Assembly (NCBI GenBank): GCA_023055355.1
Contig: JALJCS010000004.1
Coordinates: forward strand, 15,716,001-15,780,000
DNA from: Agelaius tricolor
Taxonomy: Eukaryota; Chordata; Aves; Passeriformes; Icteridae
DNA length: 64,000 bases
Direction: 5' to 3'
Both the position numbers and the translations under genes were made by a program. This document shows, in pieces, positions 21,891 to 34,748 of the stretch (its first letter is position 1; every line of letters starts with the position of its first letter). The notes under the pieces were generated by a model. The model had not been told where the DNA came from. It searched no databases and was given only the letters and a program-made list of their open reading frames with translations.

Positions 21891-24800
21891 TAAACAAGTT
21901 TGTTTTATAAGGTAAATTACCATAACTACTAAGCAATATAATGGCAGGGTTGGGGTCTAGTTTGTGAACACTTCTTTTCTTCCAGAGAATATTAACACAC
22001 TAATGCAGCCAATAAGCTCTGTTATGAAAGTACATTTTTTATTATGTAATATAAATTTGTTTTCCATTTAGTGTAACCTCTCCATTGGCAGCTAGAATGC
22101 TCAGATGACAACTTGCATTAAAAAAAAAAAAAAAGAGGTCTTCAGCAAACATCTATTCCATTGATGAAAATATTGGCATCAAACCAGGGAACAAAAGTGT
22201 GATTACTGTTGTATTGAAAAATGCCTTAAAATTTATTAAATTATGTTTAAAAACTTATGTTTTCCTTCAAAGTTTAATTTGATGCTTTTTTGGAAGTAGA
22301 AATAAATGAAGAACCAGGAAGAAAAATGCTTATCTTTAATTTTAGAGGTTGAACTTTGATATTATCTTTCTATTATTTTTATTGAAAAAGCACCAAAAAC
22401 CCATCAACAAAATAATTAACTATGTTATTGTGAATTGAACTATATTTTGTTATGAAATACACCCTGGCAAAACTTACTGCTAGTACAAGCTACAGATATA
22501 AACCCAATGCTTTTCTCCTAAGACATCATAACATTGCACTCCTGATGTAAATTTTTTCTAAAAAACCTAAGTTTTTTGGTGGCTTTCCTTTGGGAGATTG
22601 CTGATTGTTCAAATGCATTATTGCAGTCATCATGCATAGAATGCATTATTGCAGATAGACAAATGGCAGACAAGGAAGATAACTTTTTAGAAAGAACTCA
22701 TTGCTGTAAATGTACCAGCAAATGCTTGCCAAGAAACCACAACTAGGACATTTTATTGCACAGACTTGGAGAGTGATGTGTACAGCATTGACATGGCAGA
22801 AGATCCCACGGTCTCTCAGGGCAACAGAGCCTCCATATGCAAACCTCAGCAGAAATATTTGGAAAAATTCACCCAAGATCAGGAGAGTTTAGAACCACTG
22901 TGGAGGTGTCTAGAAGGAGGAATTGAAGTCACTTGAACTTAAACAGAGGACAGATGGGGGCTCCTGATCAGAACAATGGTAGAAGGCTTTTAAAGTACAG
23001 GCATCAGTACAGATTCCTAGTTTTCAAAGTCAATCTCAGCAGTGGACCTGAAAAATCTGTAAAGAGTTAAAGAATTGGTACTAAGAATAATATACCAAAT
23101 TTTCCTGCTCTAATTTTGAGTAAGATGCTCAAAAATCTAGAATTTTTGAGTGACTGAACCTAAGTCATCTTCAAGTAATGCTGATTTGATTCTGTAAATC
23201 ATGTTGAAGCCTCAGGACATGTTTTTGTTCTCAAAAGTGGAAATTGGCTGAGCACAGCTCCCTGTGTCAGAAAAGCCCCAAGTTCATGAGAACTTTCTAC
23301 TCGCAGCACTTGTTAGGCTTTTACATAGTAGGAAGTTCCTGGATTTGCTTCAGGTTATTCGCTCTGGAAGCCATAGTTAGGCAAATTATGAGATTTTAAA
23401 CACTGAAGTTTGAACTTTAAATCAGTTTAACATTGGTACTGTTTTGTTTGTGTAGAACCTCACCAAATTCACTATTATGAGATGCAATTTCTGGTTTTAC
23501 AGCAGCAACCCAGTTCTCGAAGCATGCCAGAATTCATGTTTGCAATATCTAATTTCTCTAAGGGTTCTCACTGGTGTCTTCCTGCCCTATCCTATACTGA
23601 ATTCTTACGTCTTTTGTGCTGACTGTGTTATCAACCAGTTCAAAAATAGCCTCCTCGGTTAAAATTAATGAAAAATGTAAGTATTATGGCATTTTAAAGG
23701 AAAGAAAGATATAATGAGTGCTGACATATCTGCCCTCTGGCCTGCTCAGCATCACTGCTTTTTCTGTAACTACACAAGGAGTTCTTGTTACCTCTGATAC
23801 CTACTGTTATCCTGCATAATTTTAGTCCCTGGATACTTTATTAAATGTTCAGCCTTGTTTTCAATACTTATTTTTCACATTCTGCATACCATTTTCTTTT
23901 ATTTAAGGCACTAAAAAATATAAAATTAGGTCAGGTGGGTTCAGTTGTTGCACTTAATGTGTGCACTGTGAATGCACAATGGGAATTTCTCTTAGTGCTG
24001 GCACTGCTTCTTTGAGAAACCAATTTTTTGCTTCCTTTAAAACCCAAGGGATTTTTGCATGGCAGTGCTCTAAACTTACTCATGCCTGCCCATTCTGTAA
24101 TGTATCATTCTGCTGAAAACTGGTGTCAGTGGTGAGTTCTCTTCTAAGAATATGCCCCCATGCTAGCCTCAGCTTCATTGAAAATGAGGCATTGAAAAGG
24201 AAACTCTTTTCTTGTGCAGGATCTGTCAGCTACTGTTTAAGCATAAAGCAGCATGCTGAGCACTCTTCAGTGTGAAAAGGCTTTCAAATACAACTCTGAA
24301 AACAGAAGAGATGAATCATTGAGTGTATTGAAGGTGAACAGAAGACTTATTTCCCATGTCCCTGGTTTAAAAGAGTGAAGCTAAATAAATGGAAGAGAAT
24401 GGCAAATTTTAGATCTTCAATAAAATCTATAATTTCCTGCCTGACACTGCAAGAGACAGATAAGGAATGTTCTGACTCCCCTCTGCTCAGGAAATCACAC
24501 TTTGGGAAAAGGCAAAGATATGAGAAGAGTTGAGGTCTGAACCTTTCCATCAAAACAGGGAGGTCAATCTGTAGAAAATGTTCTCCAGCAAATAAAGTCT
24601 GCAGCCTTATGCTGCTGGGGAAATGCTACTTTGAGGGTAGTAGCAGGGATCTTCATGTGTGCTTGACAGAAAAAATACTTATAAGCTGTATTTACCAAAT
24701 AACACTGGTTTAGCATATTAATCACCTTTTGTACCATGGCAGAAGAGAAATGCTGCAAATGACAGGGCATGGTTTTATTGAATTTGATCTTATATGCACT

Positions 24801-27800
24801 AGCTGCTGAACAGCTGAAATCTGTTTAAAATATTATTGAGAGAAAATAATTAGTTAGCTGAAAAATATAAGTTCTAGTGTTAAAACTCCTAGTGGTGATT
24901 ACTTGAATAAAAGGAGCTGGAGACAAGGATTAGCCACATACACACAGCAAGGACTAAGAAATGCCAATTCCTTGCTTTCTCATTTACACCTACTGGTGAA
25001 ATAAAGACAAATATAGCTAATAATAGACTTGAACCACCAATTTAATATAAAAATATCTTTAGGTAATGACATCAAACGTTGTTTACTGTCCATGTCCTAG
25101 GAATAGGGAGGAATGGGGTTGTCTCACCTCCTCAAATGTTTTTGTACACAGCTATGCCTTCACATCTATCTCCAGCTTTTCAAAGTTTGGTTTAGTTGGT
25201 TGCTAGCTTCTCTTTTCCTTCCTTCCTGTTTTACAAAAGATTATAGTGAGAAAAATGATGGAGGGTAAGTTTTGATGGCCACAGCAATCAGTCTTACCAG
25301 TCCAGCCAAAAAGAGCAGTGCATGCCTTCTTACTAAACTCTTTGTGGCTGTTTCCTTTGGGTGATCTGGAGAGATATCACAGGAAACAGCCATAGTCCTG
25401 CTTGTCTCAGCCATGTGGAAAGAACTATACAAAATGGAAGTATTGGAATATACTACTTGAGGAATTCCTAGGTCCTTTGTTTATTAATTAAGAACAATTA
25501 GCAATTTATCCTCCTTGCCCCAGGGGAACTTTCATATCTTTGTCCAGATAGAGCACTCAGAAGATCTTAACAGCCCATTCTTCTGTGGCTGCCACACATG
25601 CCATAGCAGCTTGGAGGCACAAGGCATATAGAATTGTTACATAATATGAATGAAATGAGAATTCATGGGAATCAGCCTGCTGTCATCAACCTTGCATCTT
25701 CCAGCCTGGAAGGATGGGTGCCCACATGGGACAGGAGCCTGACTAACTAGCCTACCTTTAAAATCCAAAGCCTTTTTTAGTTTAGCTAGATTTTGCATAG
25801 ACACAGCTCTTGGAGACAACCACAGTCAGGATAATACAAAAGAGAGTAAGACACATATGCTTATTTTATCATCAGAGAAATTAATCCATATTTGTCTTAT
25901 GGTCATCTGAAATTTCAGAAGCTCACCCATGAGAATATTTTTCTTAGAAAGTTGTGGCATGAGACTGTAAAACTGTAAATTTTCTTCATTCTTACCTCAA
26001 GGCCACAATCTAAATTGATAAACAATCCTGAGCCCTGGATAAGTTCTGCAATTTGTTACATGCTGATGCTCATCAGTGTTGTTAATGCCAGCTCTCCAGC
26101 AAGGAAACTTTTCCTTTGCAAACGTTGCATGAAATACAAGTAGCTATGTAAGCAGTGGGATGTTGCAAAGCAAATTTGCCAGACTTCACGCTTGATGCCA
26201 TTGCCCTGAGAATGTTAAGTTCTAAATGCATATGAGTCACAAATTGAATTTCATAGTTTCTCTCTTCACTACAGCAACTTTAAGAGTAAAAATACATTTT
26301 TTAAAAAAAGTTAAAATGGACTTAATTACAAACACTCTATTTATAGAATGCTTAAAATTGAAATGGACTTAATTTCAAGCACGCCATTTCTCTAATCACA
26401 GCAAGCTTAATTCTCATATCAGTGATTTGGGGACAGTGCATTTAAATGCAATCCTGAACTTTTACTTGTAGCATCTCTTAAAATATATCCATTCTAAAGT
26501 AATATATTGTGGTGTTGTCTTTATTTTATGCCAAAACTTAACCTTTTATAATTTCTGGTTTGAAACTTCTAGTTTAACTGTCCTAGTTCCATTAGGATAG
26601 CTTCCATGCTAAGAAGAATATATTCTGGTGAATTTGGGCCACCATGTACTGGGTAACTGAGCAGAGAAAATACGCCACAAACTGCTCTTTGAATAAGTCA
26701 AATGATAGAATGGAAATCAGGGATAATTCCTTCTTCAGCTCTGGGGTTCTCTTCAGCAAAGTGTAGATTTACAACATTACTAATAAAATCTCCTATTTGT
26801 TTTAAAAGTAAAAAATGCTAGTAAAAATTATGATGTATATATTTTATATGATGTATTTTTAAAACAGAGCAACTGTGTTCTTGTAGAAATTTGTTGAATG
26901 GATTTCATGGTTGATATTTCAAGCACTCATTTTTACTCAGGGCAGAAATGAGCAGGTAAAAGATAATTTTTTTCAAAACTGTGATAGCATTTTCAGCAAA
27001 TAAATCAGGAAGCTAGAAAAGTTGTTTCTTTCAAAGTATTTTTCTGATAAAAGGTATAAGACAAAACAGTGTAATAATAACTTGGTCCAGAAGACATTAT
27101 GTGAGGGTTTGAATTGTAATGAAATGCTGCCAGAAACCATCTGACTGCAACCATGATGTTGTTTCACAAGGTGGCACAACTACTCTTCCTATTGTGCATG
27201 TATATTTTCCTCATCCAACATCTAATTAGTCTCCCAGTGTAGCTGGTAAAGAACCTACCTGTATTCAAATCAAGAAAGCATAAGAAAGGTCTCAGGCATA
27301 AACAAGAAGTCAGGCATGCTATAAGGCTAGTTGAAATCAATAAGCATCTTTCCAATGTCTTCGATAGGAATTTAATAGTTTATCCATGGCATGTTTAAAC
27401 TCTCCTGTCAGGCTTTCTAATCCCATGTGTGATTAGCTACAGCAGACAACATATTAAACTTCTCAGGAAAAATAATCTCATAATGCTTAGCTCTCATCTG
27501 GCTTTTTAGAAATCTTAGTATGATTACTAATACACTAATCCAGCAATAAGAACAAGAAGCTGACACATCCATAATCCTACCAAATTCAATGGGACAGTTT
27601 CTACATAAATTCAGAATACTGATAGACTGAAAGAGTGGATTCTAATCAAAATTCTTTATATTTTTCTCTCTTAATGCTAAGTATAATGATTTATATCCTT
27701 AATTCAGACTTTGGAAATTTGTCTCTAGGATCAAGTGGAAAAGCGACATAATATACAAAAGAATTTTTTTCTGGCTTTATGTAATAATTGCAAAATAATG

Positions 27801-30800
27801 TTATTGCAATGTTTGATGAAGATAGTCTTTTAAGTATCAGTATTTGTCCTTCATCCAGACATTTCAAGTTGTAGACTAGAAGAATATTCCATTAGGTGAC
27901 TTTGATGTCAAATCTGAGTAAAAGTCATATTTGAGTTTGTTAAAACTCCTAACAAACTTAGAAAAAAATTTATTTGTTATCTGGTTTATAACCTTTTCAA
28001 CAGTTCCTAAAAAAGGATTATGTAAATGGATGAAACCAATACACCTAGAATCAGGCTTCTGACCATACAGTTCTCCCCTCCTAGTTTTTCCTTTCAAGAT
28101 GTCACATAGTTCATTGACACTGGATGTTGGAAGAGGGGATGTGTATGTTGTTTATTGTCACTACTGTTTTGGTTGGTTTATAATGAAAGATAACTATTCA
28201 GTTCTTCCTCTGGGAGCAATAGATGTTTGTGTCTGTAGACACCCTGCTATTATCTTTCCAGAGTTCTCTTCTGAGTGGAATTTTTTTTAATTCAGTTTAT
28301 TTTAATTCAGTTTAGATTTTTATTTACTTTGCCAGATTTTTCTTTTCAGATTGCTTGAGCAGCCTTAAAGCAGTGACCTCTATCTTTCCCAAACCATACA
28401 GCAAAGTATCTCACACTGCATGCATTACTGCAGTCTGCAGATTACCAGTAAAGTATTTGTGTATGTAGGGTACTGCTATTGCTATTAGAAATTACTCTTC
28501 CATTTTATCTTCTCTTCTTTTCAAGGTGGAAAAAGAAAAAAGGTTTCTTGTGGCCAGGTTAATCAACTGGTGCTCTTACCTTTGGTAATAAAACAATTAC
28601 TAAAAGCTATTAGAATTAAAACTTTTTCAATCTTATGAACATATTTTACAATTTTGAGAGAAAACACTACACAGTTTATTTTCCTAATCCAGAAATTGCA
28701 GGAAGTTATGTAAAGCCAGAAAGGTTTTTAGTTTCAATCTTGATTTTCCTCCCTACAGGCTATTCTCAGATGGAGAATGGAGAATGTGTTTGCTAAGGTC
28801 TTTAAAAGAGAAATTTTCTGTTGTGCTCCTTACAGCTGTAGCCATCTCCAGGATTGAAGTACAGTGGATTTCTGTCTATCCTAAGCATTTGGAAACACAG
28901 CTTTGCTGACTTTCTTTCAAATGGCAACTTCGCTGACTTTATTTTAATTCTTTCATCTCTCATTAGAGTAGTAGGCAATAATGTGTGACAAAAGTGTTAA
29001 GACAAATCTGTTTAAACCACTTGAGACTATGTCTTCCATTCCCATCCACGGCTATGTACCATGGGGTACCTGAGAAGGAAGAGAGTAAACACTGCTGTCC
29101 ACCACTTAGAACCTTTTAGTGTATCCCACGTAGAGATGGGAGCTATGTATGGAGGTCCTCTATTCATAAAAGACAGTGATTTTGCCCATTTATTTCTCTT
29201 CTAAGAAGAGAGGAAAACAACTACAAAGTACAGACAAGACAAACAGTTTGAAATAAGAGTAAAATAAAGCAGGTTAAACAAATTTACACATAAATAGCCC
29301 ATGTAAACTTTGGTGTAATAATATTTTTTTATAAATAATGGAGATAAATGTTAAATCTAAATGGATTTTCAGAAGTACAGATTTCCCAGCATAGTCTATC
29401 ATATAATTTAAATTCTGTTTTTATTTAAATTTGAATATGAAGCTCCACACTTTAATTAAATTGCAGATCGTGTAGTTTGTTTGTTTTCCCAGAATAAAAT
29501 ATGGGTTTACTAAATCATCTTGAATCTAAAATTTTAATTCCTTATGGATTTTTAGAACTGCAAATAATTCTAGAAGATACAAAGGTTTTGTTTTTAGTAA
29601 TAACTCTTTCACTTCACTGATCTTGGTCTGGAACAGGACTGAATATATGAGCATCAGAATTGGCCCTGTGGACAGTAGTGGAGGAGCAAGATATTGCAGT
29701 TGGCCTCCTGCTGCACCATGTCTAATTTCTCTGCAAGGAAATTCTGGTAAAACTGTGTTGGGGATTAGGATTATTCCTTTTGTTTCTTTCTCTCATTGAA
29801 TTTTGTCCTATCTGTTTCTAAGAAACTATTACTACTGATACTTAAAAGAAAAAAAGATGTTGCTGTGAGGAGAAGGAAGGGGAAGGGTGCAGCTTGCTAG
29901 TCCCTGTACCTGGGTCGGAATCCCTGAGCCTCTCCCCCCTCAGAGGGATGCTTCCTGTAGCACTGGCAGGTGGGAATCACTTCCCAAGCACTGCTTCACA
30001 GGACACATGAAAAGGGATTGCATGAGATATTTAGCCTTAACTGAACCCTACCAACTTCAGTTTGAAAACCCAGGAAGTCTGATATTCTTCAAATAAATTG
30101 CACTGCCTTGTATAGACAGAGGTAGTGAGCTATGCTGATCAAGAGTTTCCACAGGTACAGGGAGAGTGCTGCTAACTGGGATGTCACTTTCCCTGGTCCC
30201 ACCAAAACTCACCTCCTCTCAGGTAGACTGCCAAGAAGGGAGGAAAAAGTCAACCAATATCCTCAGAGGTGCTTTATTCTTCTGGTTCTTTTTGTTGTCT
30301 CTGTCATTGTTGTTTTTTTGCCTTGTTACACATATATATACTAGTAAAGAACTGTTGTTTCTTTTCCCATATCTGTCTGAAGACCCCTTTATTTCTAAGT
30401 TATAGTAATTCAGAGGGAAGGGGGTAATTTTTTTTTCCATTCCAAGGGAGGTTCCCACCTTCCATGGCAGACACCTCTTTTTCAAACCAAGACGGATCTT
30501 AAAGATTTAAGTAGCTGATCTCTCTTGAAAGAAAGGGACATATTCATCTGAGATGTGGCTGTGTCCAGTGCCCAGTAAAATCAATTGAAAAGGCTTTAAC
30601 CACATTCAGTCAGATGCCTGTGAAGGTTAATAGATTGGACATACAATTACCTTCCAAAATAAAACGGTGCATAAAAATGCAAATGGTTATAGAGCCAGAT
30701 GTTGCAATAATGCAAACACAATGTAAAAATACCAAACTCAGCCATAAACCCTGAGGGGTTTTGGCATATTATAATAAAGACTAAAGACTATTTATTTGTT

Positions 30801-33800
30801 AAGATACGATTAATGCATATGATTACCCAGGTGTATCAATGAATAAATATATGCCAACAAAAATGTTATAGGATGTTTGGCAATTACAACTACTGCTCTG
30901 TAAATGATGTCTGTATGCCTCCCTAATGAAACCAAATGCCCAAGGGGAATTTAAAGCTTAGAGTTCCTGTAAGTTTGCTCTACAAAGACAATTGATATTT
31001 CTTTATCTTTTGCAGGTGGCTGTGCTAGCTCTGATATGAGCTATTTTTGTGGGCTGGGCACATAATTTTCCATCACTTAGAGCCAAATGCTCTACTTAGT
31101 TTTTAATCTCACACACCTAAAAGGGAGTTATTTGCTGATTTGTGGTGATACTTTAAAGAACGAAAGTGAAAAAGTAGTGAAAAAGGTTTTGTTTTGGATT
31201 TGAACACTGCCACCCTATTGCAAATTTTTCAGATTTGTCTGACTAGTGATAGAAATAGCTCCAGTCCTTTCAATAATTAATATACAACAGTCTTAAATTT
31301 CCCCTTTCTTGCATCAAGTATATCTACTTCTCACCACTTTTTTGAGGCTTTTTTTCTTGTTGTTTTGAAAATGGCATTCAGCCATTATTCTTAACTTTCT
31401 AATGGAACATCTAAAGGACAGCCAGATTTAGTCAATGCTTTCCATCTACGGCTGCTATGAATACATATGGTGTTTTAGATGCCCTTTACATTATTTTTAA
31501 AGGCATTCTGAACACAGGTGCAGGACTGTTTTTCTTAACCACTAGATGCCACCATTGCTCCTATAAAAGTTGTCCAATCTACGTCTGTGTCCATTAAATC
31601 CCACAAACCTTCAAGAGATTTCTCTGCAGTGTATCAAAACAGTGGAATAATATTGAACTAAAAATACAAATGCAGGTAGATAGACACCTTATATTCTATT
31701 TATTTATAAATTATTTTGATAATACACAACAACTTGGGGTCCATTTTCAACTCAGAAGTGTGTAAAGGGCTTTATAATCACCTCTCATGGGTTTACCTGC
31801 TGTTTTTGTGACAAAAATAAGAGTGCCAGATCTGAGGAGCTGGTGCAGCTGACACTGACTGGAGTGATTTCGGTATATGCATAAGCAAGGGAAGTGGCTA
31901 AGTGTCACACAATGTACCTCTGCAACCCCAGAGCAGTAAGCTGTCTGAAAATTTAGGACACCATTATGATGGGGCTGTGAAGGTCTCAAGGAGGTTGTAC
32001 TGCACATGACTCACCATGTCTCAGTAACTCCCAACTGTTTGCAAGGAGCCGGGGGGGAGGGATGGGAAATTGTATTTTAAAATGCAAGGCTCGTACAGAA
32101 AACTGAGACTCTCATAACACTGGTAATTTCCAATGCCATTTAAAGCCTTTCTGGAGGACATCCTTTCCACATAGCTTGTCTGTTAATAGCTTGGGGAAGA
32201 CAGACTCAGGATCTGCTACCTTGTTGCTCACACAACATCTCGGGTAGTGAGATGTCTGGACTCCTTAGTCCAGACACAACTCTTGGGCTGTTGTTTTTAG
32301 TGGTGACAGCTGGAGTGAATGCCTAGTGCCTTACTGACTGGTGCTACAAACGTGCCAGCCTGTGTGCACATGGGGAGGAAATTAACCACGGTCTGTTTGG
32401 AAAGGACATTCAGTTCTGGGGAAGCCATAGAGTATGCTTCCTGAGCCTGATGCTTCCACATCTCAAAACCACGAAGAGCATGCAGCCTGCTCACTGCATG
32501 TGGGCAATCACATGGAAAAACTGCAAATTACTTCAATAAGTGACCTCTTCACAGCTAAAGACTATGGAGAGTAGACTTGTTTTGTTAGGTGGGTAAAGCG
32601 GTATCATTTTCCAAAAAGGCTTGACATTCTTCTCTCACTATTTGCATACTTTTACTAACATCACAGACCACCAGCCTCCATACTCCTCCTCCCACCTTGA
32701 CATATGTCTAACAATTGATAAAATCACAAGAAGTGATAGACAATGTCACAGATAAGCCACAAAATGGGTGGTTTTGCTGAAAACTATTAAATATATGTTA
32801 CTGGATCTGTTGTATTGATGTATTTCAGTGAAAAGATGTATGGATGTGAAGAGCAATTTATGCCTTTTGCATAGACATGTTGCACAATTAAACAAGGGAT
32901 GCATACAAATATGGAGGATATGCAGGCAACCTTAAACTTCAGAATTAAAACTGTCCCTGTATCCACAGTGTCCTTAACGTTTAATTGCTGCTGCCAGTCA
33001 TGCTGGACTGTGGACATCGCTGTTACACCGAGGTTACCCAGAGGTCAGGAGGATGAGGAATCAATGCTCCAGGATCTTGGAGTTCATGAGAACCAAAGCA
33101 ACATTAACAATACCAATAATACTAATACTACTAAAATAATTATATACTCAGGCCGTGGGAATCCAGGCCACAGTAAAAGGCACTTTTAGCAGGGGAGTTG
33201 TTAACTGTCGAGGGCAGAAGGCAGAGGCTAGAGCGGAGGCAGCGGAGAGGGCATCTCTCCTCCCGACGCGACACCCCGGACCGGGTGCCTTCCACGATCT
33301 GCTCTCCACAATCTCTGGAGGAGACGACCGGGCGGAACGCCCCGTGGCCGCCCTCGGATGGTGCCGGGCCGCGGCCGCTGTTGAGACCCCGGCCTCGCCC
33401 GCTACTACAGCGGGTCCGGGACGCACCGGGGCATCCAGAGCTAAGCGAGGCTGCCGGGGGCAGCCCCACCGCGCCCCAGCCTTCCGCACCGCCCGGCGGG
33501 CGGCCCCGGCCCTGCCCCCGCCCCAGCGGGCAGGAGGGTCGCCAGCGGGCGGCGGGGCCGGTTCGGGTGTCGAGGCGGCGGCGCGGGTGATCGGCGAGAG
33601 GCATCTAAAAAAATCGTTTCCTTCCGGAGCGGCGGCGGCGGCCGCCGCTTCCCCGCCGCAGCTGGGGCGCCAGCGGAGCTCTCCGGGGTGAGGCGCTCGG
33701 CAGCCACGGAGGAAGGCGGTGGGCGCAGCGCGGCGGCCGGGGCGGAGGAGGCTGAGCGGTGGGAGGGGCAGGGAGGGACCAGCCGCGGCGGGGACAAGGT

Positions 33801-33953
33801 GCCAGCGGAGCGGAGGCGCCGCCGCTCTTGCTCCGCCGCCCTGCCGCCCGCAGAAGTTTGACTCGGGAGCAGCGCAGCCGCCCGGGGCCGCCGCGGCGGG
33901 GCAGAGACCCGCGGCGGGAGACGCCGCGCTTGAGGCCGCCGCGGGACGGGGGT

Positions 33954-33994
33954 CGCCTCCGGCGGGACGCCGGCCGCCTCCGGCGGGACGCCGG
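33954..33994 (+). repeat. Two-copy 21-bp GC-rich tandem repeat in the CHSY3 leader
   Basis: The unit CGCCTCCGGCGGGACGCCGG begins at 33954 and again at 33975 with only the linking base differing. Each copy is partly self-complementary (CCGGCG / CGCCGG). It lies 40-80 bases before the start codon, so it is probably in the 5' untranslated leader, where stable structure could slow scanning. Confidence 0.85.
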
Positions 33995-34033
33995 CGGCGG
34001 TAGCGCTGCTCCGGGAGCCGCCCCTCCCGCGAC

Positions 34034-34748
34034 ATGGCAGCGCGATCCCGGAGACCCTGGCTGAGCGTGGTGCTGGGGCTGGTGCTGGGTTTCACTGCCG
34101 CCTCCTGGCTCATCGCCCCTAGAGTGGCCGAGCTCAGCGAGAAGAAGCGGCGCGGCGCCAGCCTCTGCTCCTACTACGGCCGCGCGGCGGGGCCGGGGGC
34201 GGCCCGAGGCGCGGCGGCGGCGGGCGGGCAGCAGGCGCCGCCGGGGGCAGCGGCGGTACTGGGCGGCACGAGTTTCAGGAGCAGCCCCTGGGAGCTGCCG
34301 CCGGCGGCGGCGGAGGGCACGGTCTCCAGCCCCGCTGCCGGCGGGGAAGGGGAGCCGGAGGAGGAGGACGAAGGAGGCGAGAAGCGGAGCGGCCGGCCTG
34401 GCGGCAGCCACAACGGGAGCGGAGACTGGGGGGGCGCGCAGGGCTGCACCAAGCCCCGCAACTTTCTCTACGTGGGGGTGATGACGGCCCAGAAGTACCT
34501 GGGCAGTCGGGCGGTGGCGGCGCAGCGGACGTGGGCGCCCTCGGTGCCGGGCCGCGTGGAGTTCTTCTCCAGCCAGGGCTCCGCCGCGCCCCCCGGGATG
34601 CCCCCGCTGCCCGTCGTTGCCCTGCCGGGAGTGGACGACTCTTACCCGCCTCAAAAGAAGTCCTTCATGATGATCAAGTACATGCACGACCACTACCTGG
34701 ACAAGTACGAGTGGTTCATGCGGGCGGACGACGACGTCTACATAAAAG
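34034..34748 (+). CDS. CHSY3: CHSY3 exon 1: chondroitin sulfate synthase 3, N-terminal part (residues 1-238 plus first base of codon 239)
   Basis: CHSY3 is a Golgi type II membrane glycosyltransferase. With CHPF-type partners it polymerises chondroitin by alternately adding glucuronic acid and N-acetylgalactosamine. Exon 1 encodes a short cytosolic basic tail (AARSRR), a signal-anchor at about residues 9-28, then SEKKRRGASLCSYYGR, all recognisable from mammalian CHSY3. Next is a low-complexity Ala/Gly/Pro and acidic stem at about 51-136 with one N-glycosylation sequon, N127-G-S. From about residue 142 (RNFLYVGVMTAQKYLGSRA) it enters the beta-1,3-glycosyltransferase-like domain. The DDD metal/UDP-sugar motif is at residues 232-234 in MRADDDVYIK. 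The ATG at 34034 sits in a good context (GACATGG) and matches the family start. The exon ends within codon 239 at donor G|GTGACC; the open frame continuing to 35035 is intronic. Confidence 0.96.

Larger units (their letters stand above)
14878..33200. other. Long intergenic stretch between MINAR2 and CHSY3
   Basis: Over 18 kb I find no coding exon or recognisable interspersed repeat. The sequence is AT-rich with many short open frames that look random. Features seen are a 24-base imperfect tandem duplication at about 15096-15149, an A49 tract at 21498-21546, an AAAG/AAAC microsatellite at about 21849-21890, an A14-16 run near 22120, and small direct duplications near 22612-22652 and 28268-28310. 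A slightly GC-richer region at 19400-20100 has a 116-codon open frame, but its product resembles nothing I know. Distal enhancers may be present but cannot be recognised by eye. Confidence 0.6.

Noticed and set aside
33155..33691. 178-codon plus-strand open frame in the CHSY3 leader
   Set aside because: Low-complexity GC-driven translation with no recognisable domain; no support as a separate gene or uORF.
33148..34693. Minus-strand open frames of 321 and 362 codons over the CHSY3 promoter and exon 1
   Set aside because: The CpG island is so GC-rich that stop codons are scarce in every frame. The products are Pro/Arg/Ala-rich and the plus-strand CHSY3 frame explains the conservation.
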